Shown here one piece after another: positions 17,735-27,523 of a stretch of DNA of 64,000 nt (position 1 is the stretch's first letter; the number at the start of each line of letters is the position of its first letter). Position numbers and translations under genes: made by a program. Location of the stretch: contig JAPOXA010000110.1 in assembly GCA_026707325.1 (NCBI GenBank), positions 57,923 through 121,922 of the forward strand, written 5' to 3'. Below the pieces are notes generated by a model. It ran no database searches and was not told where the DNA came from. It worked only from the letters and a program-made list of their open reading frames with translations. The DNA is from Acidobacteriota bacterium (lineage in GTDB: Bacteria > Acidobacteriota > Thermoanaerobaculia > Multivoradales > Multivoraceae).

Positions 17735-18182
17735 GCCCGTTGGCGCACAGCAGCTCGTAGATCTCCTGCGGCTTCCTCGCCTTGAGCAGACGCTCGCGGC
17801 CGGCGCGGTTCATCCATTCCGACACGGCGGCAAGCGCCTTGAGATGGCGGCCGGCGCTCTCCTGAGGCGAGAGCAAGACGAAGAAGACCCGCACCGGCCG
17901 TCCGTCCTCGGCGCCATAGTCGACGCCCCGCCGCGAGACCGCGACGGCCAGCACGATGTCCCGAAGGCCACGGATCCGTCCGTGGGGCACGGCCAGACCG
18001 TCTCCAAGCGCGGTGGAGCCCAGCTCTTCCCGTTCGCGCAGCGCCGACAGGACGACATCCGGATCCGCCAGCCCGAGGATGCGGCAGATGCGCTCGGTCA
18101 GAGCGCGCAGGGCGCCGTCCCGGCTCTTGGCCTCGAAGTCCGGGAAGATGAGTTGCGGCTTCGCCAGGCTTGCCAGATCCAT
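17727..18182 (-). CDS. ptsN: Nitrogen-regulatory PTS EIIA (EIIA-Ntr)
   Basis: EIIA-Ntr is the output protein of the nitrogen PTS and controls potassium and nitrogen functions in proteobacteria. The phospho-His is in GDGLAVPHGRIRGL, and the fold signature is RVFFVLLSPQESAGRHLKALAAVSEWM. ATG 18182 has GGAG five nt upstream and gives 151 aa; the track start at 18206 has no better support. It lies 30 nt after rpoN, the classic rpoN-ptsN link. The hibernation factor hpf usually found between them is absent. Confidence 0.94.
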   Translation of the reverse strand: MDLASLAKPQLIFPDFEAKSRDGALRALTERICRILGLADPDVVLSALREREELGSTALGDGLAVPHGRIRGLRDIVLAVAVSRRGVDYGAEDGRPVRVFFVLLSPQESAGRHLKALAAVSEWMNRAGRERLLKARKPQEIYELLCANGRV

Positions 18183-18212
18183 CGTCGCTCCGCGGTCCCC
18201 TTTCAACTCGTC

Positions 18213-19775
18213 TCAGAAGATCTGCTTGCGGTCGTTCGATGACGGAATACCGAGTTCATCCCGGTACTTGGCGACTGTGCGCCGGGCGATGTTAATCCCC
18301 TCCCGCTGGAGTTGTCGCGTCAAGGCCGAGTCGGAGAGCGGTCTGCGGCCGTCCTCGTCGCCGATCAGGTTCCGGAGCTTCCGCTTGACCGTCAAGGAGG
18401 AGATCTCCTCCCCCCGGTCCCGGTCGATGCCGCTGTGGAAGAAGAACTTCATCGGGTACAGGCCGCGCGGCGTATGGATGTACTTGTTCGAGACGACGCG
18501 ACTGACCGTCGATTCGTGCATTCCGATGTCGTCGGCGACATCGCGCAGGACCATGGGGCGCAGTTCGTCCATGCCGTGATCGAAGAAACCACGCTGCTGT
18601 CGCAGGATCGAATCCGCCACCTTGTAGATCGTCCTCTGCCGCTGATCCAGGCTCTTCATCAGCCACATGGCGGAACGCATCTTGTCCTTCAGGAACTCGC
18701 GGGCCTCGGCCTCGCCCTCTTCGCGCTGCATGCGATGCAGCATCGCTCGGTATGCCCGGCTGATGCGCAGCTTCGGCAGGCCGTCGTCGTTCAACTGGAT
18801 CGCCCACTCCCCTCCGGTCTTCACGGCGACGACATCCGGCTCGACATACTCCGTGCGCTCGTGCGAGAAGAGACGGCCCGGACGGGTCTCCAGGGCCTTG
18901 ATCGCCTCCACGGGCGCCTCAAGGGCGGGCAGCGGCATGCGGAGACGTCGCGCGATCTGGCGAAACTGGCGCCGCGCCAGCAGTTCCCAGCACTCGTCGA
19001 CGATGCGCCAGGCCAGGCCTCCGGCTTCGTCCCGGGCCTCGAGTTGAGCCAGCAGGCACTCGGGAAGCGTGTGCCAGGCGATGCCCGGCGGATCGAAGTT
19101 TCGCACCAGGGCCAGCGCGCGGTCCACGTACTCGGCCGGGTATCCGGGTACCGGCACGGGATCGTGCCCGGGTTCCGCTCCTTCGTCTCCCGGCGCCGCG
19201 ACGATGTTTCCGTTTCCGGCGTGGTTGACCGGGAACGCCTCGGCCATCTCGCGGGCAATCGCGACCTCCGCCCGGTAGCGCTCGACCTCGGCGGGCGGGG
19301 CGCCGAGGAGCTGAAGTTCCTCGACCGAGGCGCGGAGAAACCCGTCCGCGTCCAGGTTGCCGATGACGAGTTCCGCGATGTCCCGCAACGGCGGCTTCGC
19401 ATCGGAGAGGCGCAGCTGCCAGAGCAGGTGGTCGTAGAGGTCCTCTTCCCGGCTGATGCTGTTCTCGAAGGGCACCGCTTCCCGCGTCTCGAACGTGTTC
19501 GGGGCGGTCGATTCGGACCCCAGGTAATCGTTGAAGTAGGCGTCCAGATCGATGTCCAGCATCGACGGCTCTTCTTCCGGGCCCTGTTCCTCGGTCTCTT
19601 CGGAGTCCTCCTGGTCCCCGACATCCTCGAGCATCGGGTTCTCCACCATTTCCTGGTTGAGGACGCCCTGAAGCTCCAGCCGCGTCATCTGCAGCAGCTT
19701 GATCGCCTGCTGCAGGGACGGCGTCATCACCAGCCGCTGGGCCAGCTTGAGCGAGAGCCTCTGTTGGAGCACCAT
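18213..19775 (-). CDS. rpoN: RNA polymerase sigma-54 factor RpoN
   Basis: RpoN directs RNA polymerase to -24/-12 promoters and needs an AAA+ activator. The N-terminal region I is LVMTPSLQQAIKLLQMTRLEL. An acidic region II (EDSEETEEQGPEEEPSMLD) follows, then the core-binding and DNA-binding domains. The RpoN box near the end is ARRTVAKYRDELGIPSS. I start at ATG 19775 (MVLQQRLSLKLAQRLV), giving 520 aa; the track ORF begins 40 codons earlier without family support. A -24/-12 promoter-like site lies about 125-140 nt upstream of the start codon. Confidence 0.96.
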   Translation of the reverse strand: MVLQQRLSLKLAQRLVMTPSLQQAIKLLQMTRLELQGVLNQEMVENPMLEDVGDQEDSEETEEQGPEEEPSMLDIDLDAYFNDYLGSESTAPNTFETREAVPFENSISREEDLYDHLLWQLRLSDAKPPLRDIAELVIGNLDADGFLRASVEELQLLGAPPAEVERYRAEVAIAREMAEAFPVNHAGNGNIVAAPGDEGAEPGHDPVPVPGYPAEYVDRALALVRNFDPPGIAWHTLPECLLAQLEARDEAGGLAWRIVDECWELLARRQFRQIARRLRMPLPALEAPVEAIKALETRPGRLFSHERTEYVEPDVVAVKTGGEWAIQLNDDGLPKLRISRAYRAMLHRMQREEGEAEAREFLKDKMRSAMWLMKSLDQRQRTIYKVADSILRQQRGFFDHGMDELRPMVLRDVADDIGMHESTVSRVVSNKYIHTPRGLYPMKFFFHSGIDRDRGEEISSLTVKRKLRNLIGDEDGRRPLSDSALTRQLQREGINIARRTVAKYRDELGIPSSNDRKQIF

Positions 19776-19898
19776 GATCGCTTGCCGAATGAGGCGGTCC
19801 TTGGGGCGGTGGAGTCTCGCGGGAATCGGTCGTGTCGGGCTGCGATGAGCGGCTTGTTCGTCCGCCCTGCCGCAACGGTGTGTCGCCACGCCCATCCC

Positions 19899-19915
19899 AG
19901 CAAGAGTAGTGCCAA
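19899..19915 (-). promoter_or_regulatory. Sigma54-type (-24/-12) promoter before rpoN
   Basis: On the minus strand TTGGCACTACTCTTGCT matches the sigma54 consensus TGGCAC-N5-TTGCW in all fixed positions, and GG and GC have the required spacing. It lies in the 175-nt lptB-rpoN gap and points toward rpoN. Transcription would begin near 19888, leaving a leader of about 110 nt. Confidence 0.75.
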
Positions 19916-19950
19916 GCCGACGGTATCACCACCGTGGCCGGCGCCGGCCC

Positions 19951-20694
19951 TCAGAGACTGAACTCGGCGCCGAGGTAGATCTTGCGGACCGTTTCATCGG
20001 ACGACAACTCCGCCGGAGTGCCGCTACGAAGGATCCTGCCGTCGTTGATGATGTAGGCGCGGTCGGTGATTCTGAGGGTCTCGCGGACGTTGTGGTCGGT
20101 GATCAGCACCCCGATGCCCATGTCCCGGAGTTGACGGACGATCGCCTGGATGTCGAGAACGGCGATCGGGTCGATTCCGGCGAACGGCTCGTCGAGAAGG
20201 ATGAAGCTGGGGCCGATCGCCAGCGCGCGGGCGATCTCCAGGCGACGTCGCTCGCCGCCAGAGAGCTGATTCCCCCTGGAGCGCCGCACCGCGACGAGAT
20301 CGAAGTCGGCGATCAACTGGTTCATCCGGCGTCGCTGCTCGGCGCGGCGAAGACCGAGGGTCTCGAACACGGCGCGGAGGTTGCCTTCGACCGACAGTCG
20401 CCGGAACACGGAGGGCTCCTGCGGGAGATAGCTGATGCCCTGCTGCGCCCGGAGATACATGGGCAGGTCGGTGATCTCGGTGTCATCGAAGAACACCCGG
20501 CCCCGGTCCGGCCGCGTCAGTCCGACCACGATGTAGAAGGTCGTCGTCTTGCCGGCGCCGTTGGGCCCAAGCAACCCGACGACCTCTCCCTGGGCGACCT
20601 CGATCGACACGTCCTGGACCACGGGCCTGCCCCGGTACACCTTCCGGACGTCCTGGGTGCGGATGCGGTGGCGGGATGCGGACGGCTCCGTCAC
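19951..20694 (-). CDS. lptB: Lipopolysaccharide export ATPase LptB
   Basis: LptB is the cytoplasmic ATPase of the Lpt exporter. The 247-aa product has Walker [22 protein letters not shown]-loop [14 protein letters not shown], signature [18 protein letters not shown], Walker [16 protein letters not shown] and H-loop [10 protein letters not shown]. The start ATG overlaps the stop of the LptC/A-like gene as ATGA. Its membrane partner, the LptFG fusion, is encoded about 9 kb away. Confidence 0.97.
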   Translation of the reverse strand: MTEPSASRHRIRTQDVRKVYRGRPVVQDVSIEVAQGEVVGLLGPNGAGKTTTFYIVVGLTRPDRGRVFFDDTEITDLPMYLRAQQGISYLPQEPSVFRRLSVEGNLRAVFETLGLRRAEQRRRMNQLIADFDLVAVRRSRGNQLSGGERRRLEIARALAIGPSFILLDEPFAGIDPIAVLDIQAIVRQLRDMGIGVLITDHNVRETLRITDRAYIINDGRILRSGTPAELSSDETVRKIYLGAEFSL

Positions 20695-22925
20695 GGGTCG
20701 CCGGCTCCGGCAACCGGACTGCCGGACGGCCTCATCTCGTAGCGGCGTTCGTCGATCCAGTAGATCAGGCCGGGGCCCCGCAACTCGTCCGTCCCCCTAC
20801 GGAACACGACGTTGCCGGAGAGCCGGATCAAGCGCTCGGCAAAGGCGTAGACGGCACGGTTCGCCTCCACGAAGCGACCGTAACCGATGTCGTGGAGGCG
20901 AGCGTTGCCCAGGCAGAAGAGCGTCTGCGCCTGGGATGTTCCCGTTGCGGAGCCCCGGTCGCCGGGGACCGTCTCGACCGTCAACTCGTCGCACTCCAGG
21001 TTCTGCTCGCCCAACGCAGCAACGGCCCCGCCGCTGTAGCGCAGCTCCCCGCTGGCCTCGTCGTAGTTCATGCTGGCCGCCGAGATCGACCACCGCTCGG
21101 TCACGCTCTCCGACCCGGTCTCTCCGCTAGTCGCGGTTCCTGCCACCGGTTGGGACTCCCAGATGGTCCGGACATCACCGTTCGCGACCATCCGGCGGCG
21201 GTCTTCCGTGATGCGCAGCTGGGCCGCCGCGAGGAGGTCGGCGCCACGCCGCACCTCCACGCCCTCGCGGAACCGACTCTCTCCCGCTTCGCAGAGGAGC
21301 GCTTCACCGGCCGTGATCACCGACGGGCCGGTATCGAAGGCCCCTTCTTCCGACGGAGACACGCCGCCGAACGGCAGGGCGCCGCCGTCGGCCTCAGCGC
21401 TGCCGTCGAGCGTGAGGCGCACTCCTCCAGTCGCCTCGGAACAGCCGTTCGCCTGGTCGAAGAGGACCCTGGAACCCTCGAGTTCTCCCTGGGAGTGAAC
21501 CAGCCTGGCGGGTTGGCCGCGGAACTCGACGCGTTGCGTCGAGGGATCGATCGCCGCCTCGTCGGCGCGGGCGAGCACCGTCGCCTCGCTTCGATCGGTC
21601 AGTTCGACGTTGCCCCCAAGCGTCAGTTCGACGAGGTCGCCCTCCCCGTCGAAACGTCCAGCGGCAACGACGCTCGAGGCTTCTCGCAGCGGACGTTCCC
21701 TGCCCGGCACGAGCTCGTGAAGCTCGACCCTGCCGCGCGAGGAAAACTCCGCCAGCACGCCCTCCAGGAAACTGAACTTGAGGAGCCTTGCCCGGATGCG
21801 GCGCTGCGATCCGTCTCCGTAGTCGATCCGCAACACGGCGGGGCCGCCCCAACTCGGACCGCTCAGGTCGATCCGGCTGGGAAACTGGGCCTCGTCGAAC
21901 TGGACGTCCAGGGCATCACCGCGCAGGACGAGCACGGACTCCTCCGCCAGCCGGCCGGTCCCTCCGGTCTCCCGCTCCGGAGCTGCGAGGGGAGCCCTCA
22001 GCTCGATCTCGCCTCGCGCCTCGAGACCCGCGAGGACACCAGCCTCGCTCTCGCGAAAAGTCACCGAGCGGGCGGCCAGGGTGAAGCGCCCGAGCCGCAT
22101 CTCGGCTCCGCCGAGAGCCCGGACGATCCCCGCATGCCAACGATGCTCCAGGGTCTCGGCGGTCAGAGAGACCGATTGAGACGGGTCGCTCCCGACACCG
22201 GCGTCGGGCTCCTCCGCGCCCACCAGACGAACGCCGCCGCCCATGCGGGCAATCTCCTCGCGGAAGTCCATCCGCAGGTCGTCCCCCTGAACAGTGACGC
22301 CCTCGAAACGGAAACGGCTGTCGTCCGCAGCGGTCAGGACCATGCCGCCCGCCGCCAACTCCATCCAGTCGGTGTCCACGGCCAGGCCGTTGGTTCCCTG
22401 GAGAGAAACCGAACCCTGAAGGTAGGTCGCCTTCGTCTCCTCGTTGTAGGTCGCGCCATCCGCGCGCAGGGAGTAGTGGTCATCGCCCTGCGGATAGGCG
22501 ACCTCTACCTGACTGAGATTCACGTTGCCCTGGTCGTCCGAGCTCGTCCGGGCGCCACGGATGCGGAACACCTCGATCCCCTCGCGCTCGAGCGTTGACT
22601 CGAATTCCTCCGCACTGAGCTGCGCCGTTTCGGTGACCGCGTCCGGTGCTTCATCGGCCTCGACGGTCTCTTCGGCGCCGGCATCCGGTTCGGCCCCGGC
22701 ACGCTCGTCCCGTCCCTGCAGGAACAGCGCGGTCAGCCCTCCGACGCCCGAGACCAGCACCAGCAGCAAGACGGCCCTGAGCAGGCGGTTTCGCAGTTGC
22801 CGGCGCCTGCCGAAGTTCGGGGCCCGCCGGCGCTTCGATCCGTAGGCCGAGCCGGACCCTTCCGCCGAGGATGTCGCCTCCGAGGAGTTCCCCCCCCGCG
22901 CCTCGTGAGGAGTGTCCGGCGTCAT
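20691..22925 (-). CDS. Long LptC/LptA-like (OstA-type) periplasmic LPS bridge protein
   Basis: This 744-aa protein has a charged cytoplasmic N-terminus ([20 protein letters not shown]), one membrane helix ([19 protein letters not shown]) and about 670 periplasmic residues. The first part resembles LptC ([38 protein letters not shown]). Later segments repeat the OstA/LptA pattern of a L-G-NV core with D-A-D-A turns, for example [26 protein letters not shown] and [20 protein letters not shown]. LptC is normally about 190 aa and LptA about 180 aa. This looks like one chain with the membrane anchor and several bridge units. It overlaps recJ and lptB by ATGA. Confidence 0.85.
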   Translation of the reverse strand: MTPDTPHEARGGNSSEATSSAEGSGSAYGSKRRRAPNFGRRRQLRNRLLRAVLLLVLVSGVGGLTALFLQGRDERAGAEPDAGAEETVEADEAPDAVTETAQLSAEEFESTLEREGIEVFRIRGARTSSDDQGNVNLSQVEVAYPQGDDHYSLRADGATYNEETKATYLQGSVSLQGTNGLAVDTDWMELAAGGMVLTAADDSRFRFEGVTVQGDDLRMDFREEIARMGGGVRLVGAEEPDAGVGSDPSQSVSLTAETLEHRWHAGIVRALGGAEMRLGRFTLAARSVTFRESEAGVLAGLEARGEIELRAPLAAPERETGGTGRLAEESVLVLRGDALDVQFDEAQFPSRIDLSGPSWGGPAVLRIDYGDGSQRRIRARLLKFSFLEGVLAEFSSRGRVELHELVPGRERPLREASSVVAAGRFDGEGDLVELTLGGNVELTDRSEATVLARADEAAIDPSTQRVEFRGQPARLVHSQGELEGSRVLFDQANGCSEATGGVRLTLDGSAEADGGALPFGGVSPSEEGAFDTGPSVITAGEALLCEAGESRFREGVEVRRGADLLAAAQLRITEDRRRMVANGDVRTIWESQPVAGTATSGETGSESVTERWSISAASMNYDEASGELRYSGGAVAALGEQNLECDELTVETVPGDRGSATGTSQAQTLFCLGNARLHDIGYGRFVEANRAVYAFAERLIRLSGNVVFRRGTDELRGPGLIYWIDERRYEMRPSGSPVAGAGDP

Positions 22926-24673
22926 GCCGGCATTCTACGCTTCGGCACCTGGTGGTCTCCGATCGGCCGGGCGTCTTCGATTCTCACGACGGGACCACCC
23001 TGGTAGGAGTCCCACTCCAGGGCGCCGAGAACCTCGAAACGGCCGTCGAGACTGGCCGCCCGCTCCTTCCAGCCCCAGCCGAGCAGCCAGACGGGACGGC
23101 TTCCCTCCGAGCCCCCGCCGCGGGCTGCCCGGACGCGCAGCTTGACGTGATCTTCGCCGAACTCACGTGGCAGGCCGACGCGCTCGAGCGGACCGAGCCG
23201 GATCAGGGGCCGGCGGTTCCCTTCCCCGTGTGGCTCCAACCTGGCCAGTTCCCCGTACAACTCCGAGCCGATCTGGCCGGCGGAGAGCGCCAGTTCGTAC
23301 TCGCGCCGGCGAACGAGGATTCCGGGCGGCCACTCGGCGGCTTCTTCCATCGCGCTCCTGAGGTCCGGCAATTCCGAGACGGCCACGGAGAGGCCAATGG
23401 CCTGGGGATGGCCGCCGAAGCGGATCGTCCGATCTTGAAAACCGGCCACGAAGGAATGAAGATCAAGACCCGGGATGCTGCGGCCCGATCCGGTGCCGGA
23501 GTCCCCGTCCACGCCCAGGAGGATCGCCGGGCGGTGGAAGTCCCGCGCCAGCCGTCCGGCTGCGATCCCCACGACGCCGCGGTGCCAGTCCGGGCTCCAG
23601 GCCACCAGGATCCCCGGCAGCGGGTCCCGGCCGGCAAAGAGCTCGGCGGCCTGCTTGACGACCCGTCTTTCCTCGGCCTGACGGCTGCGGTTCAGAGCAT
23701 TGAGCTCACCGGCGAGACGATCCGCCTCGGTCGAGTCCCGCGTCAGGAGCAACCGAAGCGCGAGGTCGGCGTCGGCCAGGCGCCCGGCCGCGTTGATCCG
23801 CGGTCCAAGGCGGAACGCGACCTCGGTCGACGATACGGATCCCGCGACGCGCGCCACGCGCATCAGTGCTCGCAGTCCCGGTGAGCGCGCCTTGGAGAGG
23901 GCCCGGAGACCAAGCGCGGCGATCACGCGGTTCTCACCCACGAGCGGCACGACGTCGGCGATCGTGCCCAGACATGCGATGCGCAGCAGAGCCGCCAGCG
24001 GCTCATCGCGACCGCTTCGCCGGAGCACCCCCTGGGCCAGCTTGAAGGCGAGGCCGGCCCCGCACAGGTGCCGGAAGGGATAGTCGCAGTCATCCTGGAG
24101 CGGGTTGATCTGGATCGCCTGCGAGGGGAAATCGTTGCCGACCACATGGTGGTCGGTCACGATCACGTCGATGCCACGCTCGACCGCCGCCAGCACCGCC
24201 CCGGCGGAAGTCGTTCCGCAGTCGACGGTGACGATCAGGGAAGCGCCGGCGCGATGCGCCTTATCCACCTGGAGAACCTGGAAGCCGTAGCCTTCCGTGA
24301 GCCGGTTCGGGAGGATCGGAACGACCTTCGCACCAAGCGAGCGCAACACGGCGGTCAGGAGGGCGCAGGCGGTCACGCCGTCCACGTCGTAGTCTCCGAC
24401 GACGGCCACCGTAGCGCCGTCCCGGCAGGCTCTCCGCAGGCGCTCCACCGCCTCCTCCATGCCAAGCAGCAGAAAGGGGTCGTGGAGCCCGCGCCGATGG
24501 GGAGTCAGGAACACGTCGGCTTCCGATGGCGTACTGACGCCCCTGCGGGCGAGCGGGGCCGACAGCAGGCCGTAGCCCGCTGCCGCCAGCGCCTCGGCGG
24601 CTTCAGGCGTCGGCTTCTCCAACCACTCCACCGGGTCCGTTCGGTTCTCCTCCACGACAGGTCGACCTTTCAC
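22922..24673 (-). CDS. recJ: Single-stranded-DNA-specific exonuclease RecJ
   Basis: RecJ is a 5'-3' exonuclease of recombination and mismatch repair. DHH-family motifs are VVGDYDVDGVTACALL, TVDCGTTSAGAV, VIVTDHHVVGNDFP, a CGAGLAFKLAQ region, RLGPRINAAGRL and the DHHA1 glycine motif RFGGHPQAIGLSV. A C-terminal OB-like domain follows. I place the start at GTG 24673, overlapping the priA stop as GTGA; the track ORF begins inside priA. It is 583 aa, a normal length. Confidence 0.95.
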   Translation of the reverse strand: MKGRPVVEENRTDPVEWLEKPTPEAAEALAAAGYGLLSAPLARRGVSTPSEADVFLTPHRRGLHDPFLLLGMEEAVERLRRACRDGATVAVVGDYDVDGVTACALLTAVLRSLGAKVVPILPNRLTEGYGFQVLQVDKAHRAGASLIVTVDCGTTSAGAVLAAVERGIDVIVTDHHVVGNDFPSQAIQINPLQDDCDYPFRHLCGAGLAFKLAQGVLRRSGRDEPLAALLRIACLGTIADVVPLVGENRVIAALGLRALSKARSPGLRALMRVARVAGSVSSTEVAFRLGPRINAAGRLADADLALRLLLTRDSTEADRLAGELNALNRSRQAEERRVVKQAAELFAGRDPLPGILVAWSPDWHRGVVGIAAGRLARDFHRPAILLGVDGDSGTGSGRSIPGLDLHSFVAGFQDRTIRFGGHPQAIGLSVAVSELPDLRSAMEEAAEWPPGILVRRREYELALSAGQIGSELYGELARLEPHGEGNRRPLIRLGPLERVGLPREFGEDHVKLRVRAARGGGSEGSRPVWLLGWGWKERAASLDGRFEVLGALEWDSYQGGPVVRIEDARPIGDHQVPKRRMPA

Positions 24674-27123
24674 ATCAGGTCCTGGGGGTCGACGTCGACG
24701 GTGAGATCGGCCGCGGGCGCGGGCGCGACCGCCCTGGCCAGGTTCCTCACGTCCGCTCCGTTCGCCGAGCGCATCAGGAACTGGAAACGCCACTGCCCCT
24801 TGAGACGCTCCAGGGGCGCCGGCGCGGGACCCGAGAAGCGGACCTGTGCAGAGAGCTCGTGCCTGCGGGCTGCGGCCGCGAGCTCCTCGATCCGGGAGCG
24901 GCCCCGGTCGCGGTTCCGATCGCGAACGACGAGCTGGACCATGCGGGTGAACGGTGGGTAGTGGAAGGTCCGGCGAAAGCGCATTTCGTGGCTGGCGAAG
25001 GCCTCGTCGTCGTTGTTCAGGACGGCCTGAATCGCGTAGTGGTCCGGATGGTACGTCTGAATCACGAATCGGCCCGCGCGCTCACCCCGACCGGCGCGGC
25101 CTGCGAGCTGGGTCAGAAGCGCGTAGCTCCGTTCGGCCGCGCGGAAGTCCGGAAACCCGAGGTAGGAGTCGGCCGTCAGCACGGCCGCGAGAGCGACGTT
25201 CGGGAAGTGGTGTCCCTTGGAGATCATCTGGGTGCCGATCAATATGTCGGTGCGCCCGGAGCGAAACCGTTCGAGCACCGCGGCGGCACCTCCGACGCGA
25301 CGTGTCGTGTCGCGATCCAGCACGTCCACGGCAGCCTCCGGAAAGCGCTTCCGGACCTCCTCCTCCACCCGCTCCGTGCCCGCCCCGATCGGTTGCAGCG
25401 CATCCTCTCCACACTCGGGACAGACGCGCGGAACCGGAGCGTGACCGCCGCAGTAGTGGCAGATCAGCCGTCCTTCGCGGCGGTGGTAGCTCTTGGGCAG
25501 GCCGCAGTCCTCACAGGCCATGTTCTCGCCGCAGGCGCGGCACAGCAGTTGCGGGGAGTAACCGCGACGATTGCGCAGCAGGATGACCTGCTCGCCGTGC
25601 TGCAGACTGTTCTCCATCTCCTGGACCAGCAGCCGCGAGAAGGCGACATCGCCGGGCCGGCGGGGCCGGTCTCCGGGCTCTTCGCGCAGGTCGACGAGGA
25701 TCGCCTCGGGAAGTGCCCCGACGCCGACCCGCGCGGTCAGAAGGAGCTCGCGATACCGACCCCGCTCGACGTTCAGCCGGGTCTCGAGACTTGGCGTCGC
25801 GGAAACCAGCAGAGCTGTCGCCGCTGAGGTCTGAGCTCGCACGAGAGCCAGATCCCGGCCGCTGTACCGTGGCCGTGTGTCCTGCTTGTAGGCACCGTCC
25901 TGTTCCTCGTCGACGACGATCAGGCCCAGGTTCCGGGCGGGAGCGAAGACCGCGGAACGGGGCCCGATGACGACTTGAGCCTCGCCGTCGCGGATCCGCT
26001 CCCACTCCTGGCGACGTTCAGCGCTGCCGAGGTTCGAATGCAGCATGGCGACCCGGTCGCGGAAGCGCTCCTGGAGGGCGCGCGCCAAAGCCGGGACCAG
26101 AGCGATCTCGGGCACGAGAATGACGACGGACCGCTCCTCCTCGAGGGCCGCGGCGGCGCCCCGCAGGTACACCTCCGTCTTTCCCGAACCCGTCATGCCG
26201 CCCAGGAAGCAGGGCCGGAAGCAACCGCTGCGGACCTCCTCCACGAGTTCCCGCGTGGCCGCCGCCTGATCGGGCCGTAGGGCGAAGGGCGCCGTCACGG
26301 CGTCTTCCTGGAGACGATGGCGCGCCAGATCGATCGCCTCGATCTGGGTGAAGGAACGGAGGACGCCGAGCGTTACCAACCGGCGCACGACCGCGGCCGA
26401 ACAACCGACTTCGTCCCGCACTTCCCGAACGGTGGCCGGCCTGCCCAGGGCCCCGAGGTACTCGACCACCGCCCTGCCGGCCGGTGAGCGGCCGCAAGCG
26501 TCGAGTTGGCTCTGGCGTTCGCCCGGCGGGAGCTCGACCGCCTGGCGGTAGCGGGCACTCCGCCCGCCCGGCTCGTGAACACGGAGGTGTCCGCGTTCGC
26601 GCCAACGATCGATCCGGTCCAGCAAGGTGGCGTCGCCCACCTCGTCCCAGACTTCGGTCAGGGCGACCCGGCCACGCTCCAGCAGAAACTGTTGAAGCGT
26701 CCGGTCCGCCGGATCGCGGCAATCGGCCAGCGCGCCCCGGTTCGTGAGTTCCACGCGGCGGTCACCCCAGGCAGGAAGCACTCCCGGCAGCAGCGTCTTC
26801 AACACTTCGCCGATCGGTGCCGCGTAGTAGGACGCAGTGAAGTCGGCGAGCCTCATCAAGTCGTCGGGCAGCAACGGCTCGAAGTCGATGACGGACTCGA
26901 TCGATCGCAGTTCGCCGTCCAGACCGGCAGGCGGCGCCGACGGCAGGTCGACGATCCAGCCGACCAGCCGGCGCCGTCCGACAGGTACCCGGACGCGCAC
27001 TCCGATCCGGGCGAGCGTGCGCCACGGCCGCGGCACCCGGTAAGTCAGGGGTTCGGGCAGCGGCAGCGGGACCGCGACGGCAGCGTACCCGGCCGCCTCA
27101 ATCGTGGGCGGTTCGGTCCTCAT
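24670..27123 (-). CDS. priA: Primosomal protein N' (replication restart helicase PriA)
   Basis: PriA reloads the replisome at stalled forks. The 817-aa product has an N-terminal 3'-DNA-binding domain (VAVPLPLPEPLTYRVP), Walker A GGMTGSGKTEVYLRGA, the VVDEEQDGAYKQD box and VSATPSLET. The zinc-binding cysteines sit in LCRACGENMACEDCGLPKSY and ICHYCGG...VCPECGEDALQPIGAGTERVEEE. Late helicase motifs are ILIGTQMISKGHHFPNV and AGRAGRGERAGRFVIQT. It overlaps the small zinc-ribbon gene by 26 nt and recJ by a few bases. Confidence 0.97.
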   Translation of the reverse strand: MRTEPPTIEAAGYAAVAVPLPLPEPLTYRVPRPWRTLARIGVRVRVPVGRRRLVGWIVDLPSAPPAGLDGELRSIESVIDFEPLLPDDLMRLADFTASYYAAPIGEVLKTLLPGVLPAWGDRRVELTNRGALADCRDPADRTLQQFLLERGRVALTEVWDEVGDATLLDRIDRWRERGHLRVHEPGGRSARYRQAVELPPGERQSQLDACGRSPAGRAVVEYLGALGRPATVREVRDEVGCSAAVVRRLVTLGVLRSFTQIEAIDLARHRLQEDAVTAPFALRPDQAAATRELVEEVRSGCFRPCFLGGMTGSGKTEVYLRGAAAALEEERSVVILVPEIALVPALARALQERFRDRVAMLHSNLGSAERRQEWERIRDGEAQVVIGPRSAVFAPARNLGLIVVDEEQDGAYKQDTRPRYSGRDLALVRAQTSAATALLVSATPSLETRLNVERGRYRELLLTARVGVGALPEAILVDLREEPGDRPRRPGDVAFSRLLVQEMENSLQHGEQVILLRNRRGYSPQLLCRACGENMACEDCGLPKSYHRREGRLICHYCGGHAPVPRVCPECGEDALQPIGAGTERVEEEVRKRFPEAAVDVLDRDTTRRVGGAAAVLERFRSGRTDILIGTQMISKGHHFPNVALAAVLTADSYLGFPDFRAAERSYALLTQLAGRAGRGERAGRFVIQTYHPDHYAIQAVLNNDDEAFASHEMRFRRTFHYPPFTRMVQLVVRDRNRDRGRSRIEELAAAARRHELSAQVRFSGPAPAPLERLKGQWRFQFLMRSANGADVRNLARAVAPAPAADLTVDVDPQDLM

Positions 27124-27421
27124 TCAGGCAGTTTCCGCACACGCCGGCCGTCAACTGGGCCTCGGGCACGTGAACCCCGCAACGCCGGCATCGGAGAAGG
27201 GCTTTCGGTTGGCCCCCACCCGACGTCGTCGCGGCGCGGCTGCGCGATGCTCCTCCGCCGGCGGCCGGACCTCCGCCTGCCGTGCGGCGCAGAACCTGCA
27301 GCAGCCTCAGCAGGGAACGTGCTTCCGCGGCTCGGGGCGACCGCAACGCTCCGCGGATCATCCGCGCGATCCATATCCACGCCAGCAGGATGGCGATCAG
27401 TATGACGAGAAGCCGTGTCAC
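27098..27421 (-). CDS. Small membrane protein with zinc ribbon, PP0621-like
   Basis: The 107-aa product has an N-terminal membrane helix (MTRLLVILIAILLAWIWIARMI), an Ala/Gly/Arg-rich middle and a C-terminal CxxC pair (LRCRRCGVHVPEAQL...VCGNCLNED). This resembles the PP0621 family of small proteins, whose function is unknown. It overlaps the 5' end of priA by 26 nt, so the two are probably co-translated. The gap to carD behind it (27422-27523) shows no clear promoter. Confidence 0.75.
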   Translation of the reverse strand: MTRLLVILIAILLAWIWIARMIRGALRSPRAAEARSLLRLLQVLRRTAGGGPAAGGGASRSRAATTSGGGQPKALLRCRRCGVHVPEAQLTAGVCGNCLNEDRTAHD

Positions 27422-27523
27422 CGTCTCGCGAACCCGTTGCGGTCTTCGGGTTGAACGCCCGGCTGCTGATCGATCCTGCCCCGGTCGGGTGTCAGGAGCC
27501 GGAGCGGCGGCAGCCGCGCGGGC

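Noticed and set aside
18312-19961. 549-aa plus-strand ORF opposite rpoN
   Set aside because: Antisense shadow of rpoN.
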